A stretch of DNA of 64,000 bases from Candidatus Eiseniibacteriota bacterium (GCA_016712505.1 JADJQY010000001.1:806001-870000); one strand, 5' to 3'; positions 39,131-50,223 are shown, counted from the first letter of the stretch. Numbers and translations: made by a program. Notes: a model not told the origin generated them from the letters alone.

Positions 39131-40917
39131 TGCGCACGCTGAAGCACAGCGGCTATCCGTCGCGCCCCCGCACCACCGCGGTCGCTCCGATGACCGCGTC
39201 CGCGGGGAGCCTGCTCTTCCTGCTGCTCGCGCTTGGACCGATCGTGATCTCGGCCCTGCTGGCCGCCCTTGCGCGGGCGCTCTCATTCACCTTTTTGATT
39301 TGCGTGCTCGCCGCAAGCGCGCTCCTGGTTGACCATGGACCGGTCAGGGCGGAGGCCGACTTCCGTCTACACTCCACATATCTCTCCTCCCGTCTAGCGA
39401 ACGGGGTTACCCGCACAACAGACCAAGTGCTTGAATGCCGAACCCTCTATCGCCTCGGTCTTGACCGGTCCATCACTCTTCTGGGGCAGCTGCAACGCGC
39501 GGAGGATCTCGAGCAGCGCGCTCACCTCTTTCGCGGCCGGGTCGACGCCCAGTACCGCAGCACCCCGCTCGATCTCTACTTTCGCAATCGCCCCGATCAG
39601 CGCACCTCCGTGCATACCCCCGTCGAGTGGCGCTCGGCCGAGACCACCTGGGGTGCCAACTGGCACCGAGAGGGTCTGCCGAACCTCCGGTTCGAGTCGG
39701 GTGATCGCGAGCGCAACTACGGGGTGAACAACATCCGCAACACCAAGAGCGACGAGCGCCGCCTCACCGCGGCCTATCGCGCGCTTGGCCTCGATCTCTC
39801 CTACGTCGAGCGCTGGCAGCGCTCGCGCGCGCCGCGGACCATCGCCGGCATCCCGATTCCGGATGGAAGCACGGTGGCGAGGCGCTTGCACGAGGCCTCC
39901 TATGCGGTCGATGGCCAGCGGGATCTGTCCGGGGCGCTGAATGCCGGAATCGGGTACCGCCACGTCCGGAACCAGGACAAGCTTCCGACCGGGGCCAAGC
40001 GGCGCAACTTCCGGGACGAGGTCGAGACCAGGATGCTGTTCCGTCCCTCCTCGTACTGGAATCTCGGAGGGAATCTGAGCTGGGAGACGCTTCGACTTCG
40101 CAACTCGGGTGCCGTCGACCAGACCGACCGGAACCTGGACAGCAACGGATCGCTGTCCGTCGAGCCGCTGCGGGGACTCAACGCCACCGTGCTGCGCACC
40201 TACCAGCGGAGGACGGTGGCGGGGGTCGCCTCGGTCAGCGACTACATGCGCGCGCAGATGGTCGGGCGGCGCAGCGTGCTGCCGGACCTCGCGGCCACCG
40301 GCACGCTGGCGCGCAACTGGATCCTGGCCCAGCAGGGGGAGGCTGCTCCCTCGGATCAGGCCGGGCTCCGGCTGGACGGGACGCTGCGCCACGGCGCCAC
40401 GATGGCGGTCGAACTGACCGGCCAGATCTTGGGCGGAGTGCCCCAGGCGCAGAAGTACCGGACCGCCCAGAGCGTCGAGATGCGGCTTCGCCCGGTGGAT
40501 GCACTGCAGCTTCTGGCGACCGTGACCGCGGATCGTCAAGGGGGGGAGTTCACCGTCCGGCACGCCGATCGGCGCTTCTTCACCGTCGAGTCGATCTGTA
40601 GTCTCCGCCGGGGCGGGTCGTTCACCTTGCGCTACGATGGGCACCGATTTCGCGAGCAGAGTTCTGGACAGAAGTACGGGGTCTCGGGCAGCGTATCCGC
40701 GCCGTGGCGTTGGGGTGACGTCGGCTGGAGCTGGAGTGCGGTGCGGGCGTCCAACGCCGAGCAGGCGCGCGGCCGGGACTTCGGGATCTCGAGCGGCGCG
40801 ACGTTTCGGGTGCGATTCAGCCGCCTGTGGGAGTTGACCATGGCGCAGACGCGAGCGCTCCCGGCCACGGGGAGTGGTACGAGCCTCTGGAGCGCCTCGC
40901 TCCTACAGAGATTTTGA
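39130..40917 (+). CDS. Predicted outer-membrane beta-barrel (porin-cytochrome type)
   Basis: Protein of 595 aa with an N-terminal hydrophobic stretch (about 25-78) ending PVRAEADFRLHS, likely the export signal. The rest shows many alternating amphipathic strands about 10 residues long (for example LDLSYVERW, LNATVLRTYQRR, SFTLRYDGHRF) and ends in Phe (LLQRF), the classic last residue of outer-membrane barrels. Its position between multiheme cytochromes and lipoproteins matches porin-cytochrome conduits that move electrons across the outer membrane. No closer family could be recognised. The unusually long N-terminal region may mean that the true start is further in. Confidence 0.7.
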   Translation: MRTLKHSGYPSRPRTTAVAPMTASAGSLLFLLLALGPIVISALLAALARALSFTFLICVLAASALLVDHGPVRAEADFRLHSTYLSSRLANGVTRTTDQVLECRTLYRLGLDRSITLLGQLQRAEDLEQRAHLFRGRVDAQYRSTPLDLYFRNRPDQRTSVHTPVEWRSAETTWGANWHREGLPNLRFESGDRERNYGVNNIRNTKSDERRLTAAYRALGLDLSYVERWQRSRAPRTIAGIPIPDGSTVARRLHEASYAVDGQRDLSGALNAGIGYRHVRNQDKLPTGAKRRNFRDEVETRMLFRPSSYWNLGGNLSWETLRLRNSGAVDQTDRNLDSNGSLSVEPLRGLNATVLRTYQRRTVAGVASVSDYMRAQMVGRRSVLPDLAATGTLARNWILAQQGEAAPSDQAGLRLDGTLRHGATMAVELTGQILGGVPQAQKYRTAQSVEMRLRPVDALQLLATVTADRQGGEFTVRHADRRFFTVESICSLRRGGSFTLRYDGHRFREQSSGQKYGVSGSVSAPWRWGDVGWSWSAVRASNAEQARGRDFGISSGATFRVRFSRLWELTMAQTRALPATGSGTSLWSASLLQRF

Positions 40918-40952
40918 GCGCGCGGAGTTCTGGCCGCTGTGATGAGGTGAAG

Positions 40953-41531
40953 ATGCGAAGGCAACACGGTGTCGTTTCGTTCCTGCTGGCGATCTGTCTG
41001 GCGTTCTGTCTCACCGGCTGCGGCAGCTCGACCGCCTTCCTCCACGAGGAGGCCGACTGGGGCTTTTACGAGAAGGTCGGCGTCCTGCCTTTCGCCTCGT
41101 TGACCAACGACCGCCTCGCCGGGGACAAGATGTCTTCGGCCTTCACCTCTCATCTGCTCTTCGCGCGGAACTTCAATGTCGCCGAGCCGGGGCAGTTCCT
41201 CGCGGCGTACACCACTGCCATCGGGGCAAACACCTCCCCGCCGATCGGCCTGCCGCTCGACAAGCTGAAGTCGCTCGGGGAGGCTGCGGGGGTGCAGGCC
41301 ATCTTCGAGGGGACGGTGCGCGACTACAACGAGGGGGCGAATGCCGGACGGCCGTTGATCTCGGTCGAGGTGCGCCTGGTCGATGTCGGGACCGGCACGA
41401 TCGTCTGGTCGACCAGCCTGACGCGACGCGGCGGGGCCGCGGTGCCGTTGCTCGGGTTGGGTGGTTCTCGAACGCTGCCCGAGCTCACGGAGTCGGTGGC
41501 GGCCGAGCTGGTCGATCGGTTGCCGGACTGA
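40953..41531 (+). CDS. Lipoprotein with CsgG-like region
   Basis: Lipoprotein of 192 aa with lipobox LTGC at about residue 22. The body carries KVGVLPFASLTNDRLAG and a later AIFEGTVRDYNEG and VRLVDVGTGTIVWS, the pattern of CsgG/GNA1162-like proteins that sit at the inner face of the outer membrane. Paralogous to the next gene. GAGGTGA precedes the start. It probably assists assembly or anchoring of the barrel-cytochrome complex; that role is inferred from the neighbourhood. Confidence 0.78.
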   Translation: MRRQHGVVSFLLAICLAFCLTGCGSSTAFLHEEADWGFYEKVGVLPFASLTNDRLAGDKMSSAFTSHLLFARNFNVAEPGQFLAAYTTAIGANTSPPIGLPLDKLKSLGEAAGVQAIFEGTVRDYNEGANAGRPLISVEVRLVDVGTGTIVWSTSLTRRGGAAVPLLGLGGSRTLPELTESVAAELVDRLPD

Positions 41532-41558
41532 GCGAACGAGGGGCAGGCTGAGGTTCTC

Positions 41559-42212
41559 ATGTCGAATCGCCACGTCATCGCGCGCGCGTCGCGCACTCTC
41601 CGATTGGCCGGGATGGCCCTCGTGCTGCTGCTCGTCGTCGCCTGCGCGCCAGGTCGCCAGTCGTTCCGCGCCCCCGGTCCGGGACTTTCCTCCGGGACCG
41701 TGATTGCCGTGCTGCCCCTGGCCAACCTCACCCAGGACGAGACGGCGGACTACATCTTCACCCAGAAGATCCTGGTCGAGCTCGGACTCCTGGACCACTT
41801 CCGGGTGCAGGATCCGGGCCTGGTGACCGGCGCGCTACGGCAGCTCCGGATTCTCGACCCCGATCGCATGTCGGCCGAGCAGATGGAAGGGCTGGCCACG
41901 CGGGTCGGGGCAGACTTCCTTCTCGCCGGCGTGATCACCGAATTCGCGGAGGGGGCCGATCGGCCGCGAGGTCTACCGGCTGCGGCTCTCACCCTGCGCA
42001 TCATCAACGCCTCGAACGGCGACGTGGTCTGGGCCGGATCCCGCTCCGCCGAGGGGGACGACGGTGAGACCTTCTTCGGTCTCGGACGGGTGCGCACCGC
42101 GGATCGCCTGGCAGCAAACCTGGCCCACGACCTGGTCGGTGCGATGAAGTCGATCTGTGTCGCCGGACCCCCGCTCGAGCCGCTCCGAAGAGCGGCAAAG
42201 GAGATCGACTGA
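41559..42212 (+). CDS. Lipoprotein with CsgG-like region, paralogue of upstream gene
   Basis: Lipoprotein of 217 aa with lipobox VVAC near residue 29. It shares with the upstream gene the core VIAVLPLANLTQDE, GADFLLAGVITEFAEG and LRIINASNGDVVWAGSRS. The last part (about 185-217) is Arg/Lys-containing and unmatched. The stop overlaps the next start as TGATG, so the pair and the third lipoprotein are translationally coupled. Confidence 0.78.
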   Translation: MSNRHVIARASRTLRLAGMALVLLLVVACAPGRQSFRAPGPGLSSGTVIAVLPLANLTQDETADYIFTQKILVELGLLDHFRVQDPGLVTGALRQLRILDPDRMSAEQMEGLATRVGADFLLAGVITEFAEGADRPRGLPAAALTLRIINASNGDVVWAGSRSAEGDDGETFFGLGRVRTADRLAANLAHDLVGAMKSICVAGPPLEPLRRAAKEID

Positions 42213-42667
42213 TGCGAGTGCTTCCCCGGCTCCTCGCGACCACCCTCTTGATCCTCGCCGCCGGCTGCGACACTCCGCTCGAGGCCGTCCAGCTCACCAT
42301 CGGGCACCGGTTGCACCCTGGGTTCAAGGAGACCCAACGCGTGCGACCCGGGGAGAAGTTCCAGATCGGGGACTCGGAACTGTACGGCCGGGTGGTCGAT
42401 TTCATCCCCGACTTCGCCTACGACGACAAGGCCAAGAAAGTCGTCTCGCGTTCGAAGGAGCTGCGCAATCCCGCGATCAAGATCGAGGTCTGGGACGAGG
42501 CCAAGGGGAAGAAGGTCGAGGATGCCTGGGCCCTGACCGCCGCCATGCCTCACTTCAGCGCCGCCTCACAGCTCTCTTTCCACGTCGACTCGCTGCTCTG
42601 GAAGCCGGGAATGGATCCGGCCGCCGCGGCGGTCGCCGATACGTCCGAGGGGAGGAACACGCCATGA
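42212..42667 (+). CDS. Small lipoprotein, unknown family
   Basis: Lipoprotein of 151 aa with lipobox LAAGC at about residue 19. The mature part is beta-rich, with KFQIGDSELYGRVVDFIPDF and ELRNPAIKIEVWDEAKGK, suggesting a small ligand or protein-binding domain. The start overlaps the previous stop and the stop overlaps the start of the 42-heme cytochrome (ATGA), which ties it to that protein; it may anchor it. Confidence 0.75.
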   Translation: MRVLPRLLATTLLILAAGCDTPLEAVQLTIGHRLHPGFKETQRVRPGEKFQIGDSELYGRVVDFIPDFAYDDKAKKVVSRSKELRNPAIKIEVWDEAKGKKVEDAWALTAAMPHFSAASQLSFHVDSLLWKPGMDPAAAAVADTSEGRNTP

Positions 42668-45600
42668 AACGCACCGCGAGGCTGTTTGGGATCGCGGTCG
42701 CCCTGATCGCCGCCGTCGTGACGCTTCCGGAGTTCACCGGGCAGACGTCGATCACCGAGGCTGCCACCGCCAAGAAGGGGGGGCGGGAGTGCGTCGACTG
42801 CCACCAGGATGACATCGAGCGTTACAAGGCAGGAGGCAGCACGCCCCGGTGGCCGAGGGAAAGTGCGAGACCTGCCACAAGCGGCACGGCTTCGATCAGA
42901 AGCTGGTGCTGGTGGCCGGACCTCCCGACCTCTGTATCACCTGCCACGCCGAGCAGGGCGCGAGCGGGGCGCAGCGTTCCGGCCACCCGGTCCCGGAGCG
43001 GGGCGATTGCCTCGTCTGTCACGCGGCGCACAACTCGGACAAAGATGGACTGATTCGCCGTTACAACGTCGACCTCGCCTGTCTCGCCTGCCATGAGGAT
43101 GTGAAAGCCAAGATCGCGAGCGGCGGACATCCTCCGGCCCAGAAGGACGACTGTGGCGACTGTCACCAGGTCCACGGCAACGAGCGACCGATGCTCCTCA
43201 AGTCCGACACGGAAGCGCTCTGCCTGGACTGCCATGGCAAGACGCGCGAGGCGATCGCGGGGCGCACAGCGGGGAGGGTTGGAAGAGCGCTCCGTGCGAG
43301 GCGTGTCACGATCCGCACGGCAGCACGATGAAGCAGCTGCTGGTGGTCGGCGGCCACGCCCCCTATCGCGAGGGAAACTGCGAGGCGTGTCATGCTACCC
43401 CGACCGGCGGGGATCTCGTGGCCCAGGTGCCCGATCTCTGCACGACCTGTCACGGCGATCTGAGCGACCTCGCCGGTCGCGCCGTGCCGCACCCGCCGGC
43501 GAGCGACGGAACCTGCCTGACCTGTCACGATCCTCACAAGGGAGAGACCGAGGCAGTCCTGATCAAGAACCAGAAGGAGCTCTGCGGCGAGTGTCACGAC
43601 GGCCTGGTTCCGACCACGCCGGTCGCCTCGGTGCACGAACCGTTCGATCAGGATCAATGCTCGGAATGCCACGATCCCCACGGATCGGAACACGAAGGCT
43701 TGCAGCGCGCGGCCAATGGTGAAGCCTGTGCGGGATGCCACGCGGAGGTCGATTCGCTGGCGCACAACGCCGCGTTCCCGCATCCGGCCATGGAATCGAT
43801 GGCCTGCGGTGACTGCCACGCCCCCCACACCTCGGGCGAGCCGTATCTGCTGGCCGCGCCCCAGGCGCAGATCTGCGGCGAGTGTCACGAGAATTCCGAG
43901 GTGCAGCGCGGCGATCTGTTCGCCCACGCTCCGTTTGCCGGCGGAGACTGCGGGGCCTGCCACACCGTGCACGGCGGCAGCAACGAGCACCTGCTGAAGC
44001 AGGAGAACCAGGACCTGTGCATCTCCTGCCACAAGGGAGTGCCGGCCCAGACCGGTTGGCCGGTGGTACACGCCGGATTCCAGGACCAGGACTGCCAGAT
44101 CTGTCACCTGCCGCACTCGGGCAAGTTCGAGAATGGGCTCCGCGCGGCGCCCAAGGAGGTCTGCGGGGAGTGTCACGGCGAAGTGATCGAGCAGGCCGCG
44201 GCCAAGACGAGCCCGCACCAGCCGGTCAACGACGGCCGCTGCGATCAGTGCCACCGCGGTCATGCCTCGAAGGAGCAGCATCTGCTCCTGGCGGCGGAGC
44301 GGGCGACCTGCCTTTCCTGTCACGCGGACATCGCCCGGGCCATCGAGAAGCCGACCGTGCACCCGCCGGCCAAGGAAGGTCAGTGCAGCGCCTGTCACGT
44401 GGCCCACGGAAGCGACAACGTCGGGATGCTCCTCGCGCCGGTGACCGAACTCTGCGCCCAGTGCCACGACACCAGCGATCCCGCCCTGCAGGGAAGCACA
44501 AGGGAGCCGACCTGGCCACCCTGAACTGCTCCGGCTGTCACCAGCCGCATGGCTCGGAAGGGAAGGGACTCCTCGCCACCAAGCGTCATGCGCCGTTCGA
44601 GGGGGGCGAGTGCGGGGTTTGTCACGGCGAGGGGACGCCGGGGCCGATGCCGGCGCCGCTCACCGACGCCTGCGGCACCTGCCACGGAGAGATCACCGCC
44701 CCGGCCGCGGCGGGCGAAACGGTCCACGCTCCGGTCGAGTCGGGCGAATGCGCGGTCTGTCACAATCCGCACGCGGCGGAGCGGGACAAGCTACTCCAGA
44801 AGGCGGAAGCCGATCTCTGCCGGGACTGCCACGAGGATCAATTCACCGGTGGCAGCAGCCACCATCCCCCGTTCGAGGACGGCAAGTGCAGCGGTTGCCA
44901 CGACCCGCATCGGTCGATGCAGGCGGGTCTGCTCAAGAAGCCGGGGAAGGAACTGTGCGGCGAGTGCCACCAGCCGTTCCTGGCCAAGCTCGAGGGGGCG
45001 AAGCTCCACGACCCGGTGGCGAAGGATCGGTGCGATGCCTGTCACAACCCGCACGGTTCGAACGAACCCGCCCTGCTGCTCAAGCCGATGGGCGAGCTCT
45101 GCGCGAGCTGTCACGCGGTCACCCCGGCGCTGAAGGAAAAGCACAAGGGGTATCCGCTCAACGCAGATGCCTGTCTGAGCTGCCACGATCCGCATGCCTC
45201 GAAAGAGCTGAAGCTGATGCAGGCGTCGACCCACGCTCCATTTGCCCAGGGGAACTGCACGGCGTGTCACAACCCGGCCGGCGGCCTCAAGGCGACCGGT
45301 CAGGCGCAGTGCACGCTCTGCCACTCCAAGGTGAAGGAGGAGATGGCACGACCGGTCAAGCACCCGGCGATGAGCGACGGTGAGGCCTGCCTCAACTGCC
45401 ACTCACCCCACGCGGGAGCCGGTCCATCCCTGATGAAGAGTGCTTCCGAGATCACGGTCTGCGGCGAGTGCCACGATCCGGCGATGTTCCGCGGAAAGTC
45501 GAGCCACCTCGACAAGACCCCGAACTGCGCCGCCTGTCACGATCCGCATGGCGGAGAGAACGCGAAGCTGCTCAAGGCGAGTCCCGAGCAGGTGTGCCTC

Positions 45601-45783
45601 AGCTGTCACGAGAGCGGGGAGAAGCACAATCACCCCCTCGGGGCCGACTTCAAGGACCCGCGGACCGATGGACCGCTCACCTGCCTCTCGTGCCACAACC
45701 CGCACGCGTCGCAGTTCGACTACATGCTCACCGCCGACCGTCGGCGGGATCTGTGCGTGGAGTGCCATGCGGCCTCGCACTAG
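42664..45783 (+). CDS. Giant multiheme c-type cytochrome with 42 CxxCH motifs, three frameshifts
   Basis: Exported cytochrome of about 1040 aa once three one-base gaps are restored. It has a signal peptide (about 1-35) and then 42 CxxCH motifs, one per ~25 residues, in paired repeats (CxxCHxPHG, then CGECH or CLSCH) of the doubled-CxxCH type. Nearly every pair has PHG/PHA His for distal ligation. Breaks lie at 42835-42836 (one G lost), 43259-43262 (one G lost) and 44494-44495 (one A lost); restoring them recovers QHAPVAEGKCETCH, AHSGEGWKSAPCEACH and LQGKHKGADLATLNCSGCH without loss of spacing. Such density suits a long heme wire for extracellular electron transfer. Heme loading is inferred from motifs. 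Confidence 0.9.
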
Positions 45784-45848
45784 GAGGCTGGCAAGCGTGG
45801 ACTGAAGCGGAGAGGATCTTGGCCCCGAGGTTGGGGTATCCTCTCCGC

Positions 45849-46946
45849 ATGTCGTCCACCATCTTCGAGCCCTGTCAGTTCGGCCGCCTGACGCTCCGCA
45901 ATCGGATCGTGATGGCGCCGATGACCCGTCGCATGGCGCAGCCGGACGGGATCGTGACCGAGGAGAGCCTCCGCTACTATGCCCGCCGTGCCGCGGGGGA
46001 GGTGGGGCTCATCATCAGCGAGGGGACCGCGCTCGACGATCTCCACGCCTGCGACACCCTGACCGTGCCGCGCATCCAGACCGCGGAGCAATGGGCCGCC
46101 TGGAGGCAGGTGGTCGATGCGGTACATGCCGAGGGGAGCGCGTTTGCGCCGCAGCTCTGGCACACCGGCCGTCTGGCGCTCGATCCGATCGGTCCGAGCG
46201 CCGGGCCAGGGCCGAAGCGAGCCGACGGCAGCTCCCGCCCGGATACCCGCGAGATGGCCGAGGCGGACTTCGCCCAGGTGCTCGACGCGTTCCGCAACGC
46301 CGCCCGCGGAGCGGTCGCCATCTCGGCCGATGCCCTCGAGATTCACGGCGCCCACGGCTATCTGCTCGACTCGTTCGTGTCCACGGTGACCAACCGGCGC
46401 ACCGATCGCTACGGCGGTTCGTTCGAGAATCGGATGCGCTTCCCCCTCGAGGTGGTGCGGGCCGTGCGCGTCGAGGTCGGGCCGGGGTTTCCGATCATCT
46501 ACCGATTCAGCCAGTGGAAGATGGACGACTATGCGGAGCAGAAGTTCAAGACTCCCGACGACCTCCGCCTCTTCGTCACCGCGCTCCGCGACGCCGGCGT
46601 CGACATTCTGCACGTGAGCACACGCGATGCCACCGACCTCGAGTTCGAGTCCTCAGGCCTGCCCCCGCGCACCCTCGCCGGCTGGAGCCGCCACTTCTCC
46701 GGCCTCCCCACGATCGCCGTCGGCAAGGTCACCGTCACCCTGGGCATGGACGAATCGTACGGCGACCGGGCGAGCGAGATCGTCGACCCCGCCCCCTGGC
46801 TCGCCCTGATCGAGTCAGGCGAAGCCGACCTGCTGGCCATCGGCCGAGCCCTGATCGCCAACCCCGACTGGGTCCCCCTCGTCCGCGCCGGCCGTTGGCG
46901 CGAACTCCAGCCGTACCACAAGGGGCTGCTGGCGCAGCTCTGGTAA
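45849..46946 (+). CDS. Old Yellow Enzyme family NADH:flavin oxidoreductase
   Basis: FMN-dependent ene-reductase-type protein, 365 aa, single TIM barrel. Seen: the N-terminal LRNRIVMAPMTR loop that contacts FMN, LWHTGRLA with the substrate-site His, DALEIHGAHGYLLDSF and NRRTDRYGGSFENR, which are the family core, and the C-terminal DLLAIGRALIANPDW phosphate-binding strand. No C-terminal FeS/FAD extension, so it is the short OYE class rather than a dienoyl-CoA reductase of the DCR type. It is 65 bp after the giant cytochrome but functionally unrelated by sequence. Confidence 0.9.
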   Translation: MSSTIFEPCQFGRLTLRNRIVMAPMTRRMAQPDGIVTEESLRYYARRAAGEVGLIISEGTALDDLHACDTLTVPRIQTAEQWAAWRQVVDAVHAEGSAFAPQLWHTGRLALDPIGPSAGPGPKRADGSSRPDTREMAEADFAQVLDAFRNAARGAVAISADALEIHGAHGYLLDSFVSTVTNRRTDRYGGSFENRMRFPLEVVRAVRVEVGPGFPIIYRFSQWKMDDYAEQKFKTPDDLRLFVTALRDAGVDILHVSTRDATDLEFESSGLPPRTLAGWSRHFSGLPTIAVGKVTVTLGMDESYGDRASEIVDPAPWLALIESGEADLLAIGRALIANPDWVPLVRAGRWRELQPYHKGLLAQLW

Positions 46947-47047
46947 AGGCAGGCCCGGTCGCGAGATAAGGATGCGGGATGGGTGCTCATCTGGGGGCTC
47001 CACGCCACCGGGAGCAGGCAATCCCCGAGCGAGGTGACGTTCCAGGA

Positions 47048-47080
47048 GCTTGGGGTCACCTGGCGCGCCTGTCCCCAAGC
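47048..47080 (+). terminator. Possible terminator hairpin after the OYE gene
   Basis: Perfect 8-bp stem GCTTGGGG / CCCCAAGC with a 17-nt loop, about 100 nt after the OYE stop and 135 nt before the next gene. No T-run follows, so evidence is moderate. Confidence 0.35.
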
Positions 47081-47215
47081 CTAACCGGTTCAACCGGAGG
47101 ACGGGTTCACTTGATTAAAGTCCCCCTACCGCTCCCGCCGCGGGAAACGCTAGACTCGTAGCGCTCGGACGACCGCCCGAGCAGCCCCGCAAACGCAGAT
47201 CCCGTGGAGGTCGCC

Positions 47216-49544
47216 ATGCTCCATGCAAGTCTCAGGATCACCGTGAGCACCCTCGCGCTCGCGACCGGCTTGGCCGCGGCGCAAGAAGATGGACCGCTCG
47301 ATTGTTCCCGCTGCGTCGGTACCACGATCCTCACCCAGTTTGCCGCTGATGTCGTAGCCCCCCCCCCCCGAGCTGCAGCACCGCGGCGTCGAATTCCCAC
47401 TGCGGCCCGATGAGTTCGACCGCATGCCCGAGGACCTGCTCGCCCGCCTGAACTTCCTCGGGGTGGAGAGAATCGCCACCGTCGCCGCGAACTGGCGCTA
47501 CCTGTCTCCCGCCGACACGCTCGATGAACTCGGCGAGCCGAAAAAACTGTTCGACTTCCGCGATGCCTACCAACTCATCGTTCGAGACGACCATCGCCTG
47601 TGCGAAGCCGTGGCCGAGCTGCGCCGTCTGCCCGCCGTTCTCTCCGCGCACTGCGAGGAGCCGTTCGAACTCTTCCAGGGCAGTTTCCCCAATGGGCCAC
47701 CCAACGATCCGGTCTACCCGGATCAATGGCACCTGAACAACACCGGCCAGATCGAAGCCGGCGCTCCCTGCGATCCCTTCATCGACATCAACGCCCCCGA
47801 GGCCTGGGCGATCTCCAACATCGCGGGATCTCCGATCGCGATCCTCGACAGCGGCATCTCGACGGCAAGTCCGGATCTCGCGCCGTTCGTTGCTCCGTCG
47901 CCGATCAGCAGGAATTTTACGTCGCCGGATCCGATGATCCAGCCGGACCCGGATGACTGGAACATAGGCGAGCACGGCACGAAGGTCGCGGCTGTCGCGG
48001 CTGCCAGGGGAAACAACGCTGTTCAGATCGCTGGCACAGCCAACTCTCACCCATTGGACCCGCAGCCGATGCTCGTTGCGCTTCGTGTTGCGTGCCAGTC
48101 GTGTGTGTTTCCGAGTCAGGTTCCTGCAACCCCGTCCCGTGTACTGGCCGCGTTGTCCCATCTCGCTGGATACCCAGGGGTTCGCGTCAGCAACCACAGC
48201 TACGGTGACACCGGGGCCTGGCGCCACTGTTACGATCAGCCGCTCCTTCGGCAGGCTTTCCGAAACTCATACTACTCCAACCAGTGTCTGTTCGCCTCAA
48301 TCGGGAACGGCGCTTCATGCTCTGGCGCCGGTTGCAACCCATTCGGACCAGACTCTTGCTTTACGAAACCAGCATCCTATGAGGACTTTTGCTTCGCCGT
48401 CTCAGCAGTCGACTGCCGGGGCCAAATCGCGTCTTCGCTGCAAGCCGTCGGGTCTTTCGTTGATGCCACGGGCCCCGGCGGATCGCTCAACACCATTTGG
48501 ACTGTCGACGAAACCGGCGCAACCAGCCACAGCTTCTGCTGCACCTCTGCTGCGGCGCCGATGATCTCGGGCTTGGCCTCTTTGGCCATAGGTGCAAAGC
48601 CAGCCCTCACCAACGATGACGTGTATGCGCTGCTTCGACGGGCGAGTGCCGCTATGTCGTCCTATGGACTGAACCCGATCGACGTCGGCCAAGGTCTCGT
48701 CAAAGGAGACAACGCGCTTCGGTTCTTGAAGTGGCCTTACCTGACCAGCGGAGGCACCAACAACAATCTGTCCCAGACATCGACGGAGGACCTCGGTGTA
48801 GATCTACTCACCCTGCGGAACATACCTGGGACGGGTGTGCCCGCGGAGGAGTGGACCGAGTACAACTGCAGGAAGTACCGTGTGACGTGGACCGGCCAGC
48901 TCAAGAACCCCATCGTCCCGCCCGTGACTTTTGTACACGCGTGGCATCGAGGGCGGAGCACTACCGGAGCCAGAGACATCAATGCCGCGCTCGCAAAGCG
49001 GTACGATCACCTGGCTCACAGTGGATACGCGGAGCTTCAGTCGCTCACCACATCCGGGATGGCGACGTTCGTAACTTATACATACAAACTCATGGATAAG
49101 ACGACTTCGCAGTTCGTCTGCTGGTACCCGTTCAAACCGGATATCCCCGATCCGGACAACTGCCCATCGTCGCCCGCGTTCAAGATCGGGTATGGCGCTC
49201 TCGTCATCGTGCCGCCAGGATCCAGTGAGTCCATACCCGAGCCGGATATCGTTTCGCTGACGATGCGCGGACAGGCGGCCTACTTCGCGGGCGGGAAGCT
49301 GGTCTTGCGGTTTGGCATTCAGCGAGCAGCGATGTTGACGGTGCGACTTTACGACGTCACTGGACGTCTGGTGTCTCGGGTGGTGACCGACCTCCCGTTG
49401 GGGAGCGGAGAGCACGAGCTCTTTTGGCCGATCGGCGAGCACGTCAGTGTCCGTGGTATATACCTGCTGGACGTGTCAGCGCGGTCGGGCAACTCGGAGC
49501 CTACACTGCAAGGTGTCCAGCGTGTGGTCGTAAGCGCAAGATAG
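47216..49544 (+). CDS. Secreted subtilase, copy 1 of protease/partner cassette, C12-tract frame break
   Basis: Exported S8 protease of about 775 aa. Signal peptide at 47216 (MLHASLRITVSTLALATG) after GGAGG; then CSRC, a C12 tract coding for prolines (47358-47369), GVEFPLRPDEFDRMPEDLL and the protease domain. Triad: Asp in ILDSGIS, His in GEHGTKVAAV, Ser in CTSAAAPMISG. Many Cys pairs suggest disulphides. The C-terminus (ELFWPIGEHVSVRGIYLLD) is a divergent FlgD-like module. The signal peptide is out of frame with the protease by one base at the tract, so C11 or C14 would give the full protein. It is paralogous to 55785-58107, where a similar tract also is out of frame. Confidence 0.85.
47358..47369 (+). 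repeat. C12 tract in subtilase copy 1
   Basis: Twelve C between GTCGTAG and GAGCTGCAG, within a Pro run just after the signal peptide. The present length puts the protease domain out of frame. Tract length and location match those of slipped-strand contingency loci, but a sequencing miscount is equally possible. Confidence 0.75.
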
Positions 49545-49553
49545 GAGGACGCG

Positions 49554-50223
49554 ATGAGCGAGCGAGGTGCCTGCTTCTTCACTACATTGGCCGGGTGGCT
49601 GGTGATCACTACTTGTGCGTCCGTATCGGAAGCGAGTTTGCTCCTTCACGGTGACGGTTCCTGGGAGAGTGCATACTGGTGGCCGGAGGCGTACGGAAGT
49701 GCGCCTCCCGATCATGGAGCCTTCGCAGAACACTACTCAGGAAGTGGGGCGGTCGAATCCATCGCCATTTTCGCTGGCGGAACGGGGTTGTTCGATCCCG
49801 TGTTCGTTGACGTCTTCGTTTGGGCGGATGACAGTGAAGGCCATCCTGGTGCGGTTCTCTGTGCGCGAGTGAATGTAAATGTGCCTGAGCCTCCGGTCTG
49901 GCCAGGCGTGCAGAGACTGGACGTCAGCATGGACGGTTGCTGCGTCGAGGGGAGTTGGTGGGTCGGGTTTTGGAACCGAAGCGTAGTCGACGGAGGAGCA
50001 ATCTTCGTCTGGGCCGATCTCAACGGCCCGAACCTCGGCACGCCGATGACGAAGGTTCCGCCGGGTCTCCAGTGGCCGGAGGGTTGGCAGGATGTCGATG
50101 TGGTGTGGGGAGGGTGTGCATTCACTAGGGATCGGTGCGGTCCTCGAGCCGTGCGAGCCGGTGGCGGTCGAGACGGGGTCGTGGGGAAGGGTCAAAGCGC
50201 TGTACCAGTCGCCTGGGCGATAG
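49554..50223 (+). CDS. Secreted partner protein, copy 1, one frameshift
   Basis: Small exported protein of about 222 aa that follows the subtilase by 9 nt. Signal peptide about 1-27. It shares with 55127-55774 the blocks LLLHGDGSWESAYWW / LLLNADGTWENGYSW, PPDHGAFAEHYSG / PPDYGSFAECYSG, a CCVEGSWWVGF segment and PPGLQWPEGWQDV. The frame is lost after DVDVVW at the G4 run 50107-50110; the continuation LGIGAVLEPCEPV and WGRVKALYQSPGR, ending at 50223, aligns with the paralogue. Family unknown; the fold appears all-beta. Fixed pairing with the subtilase in both copies suggests a shared role, perhaps inhibitor, chaperone or cofactor. Confidence 0.75.
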
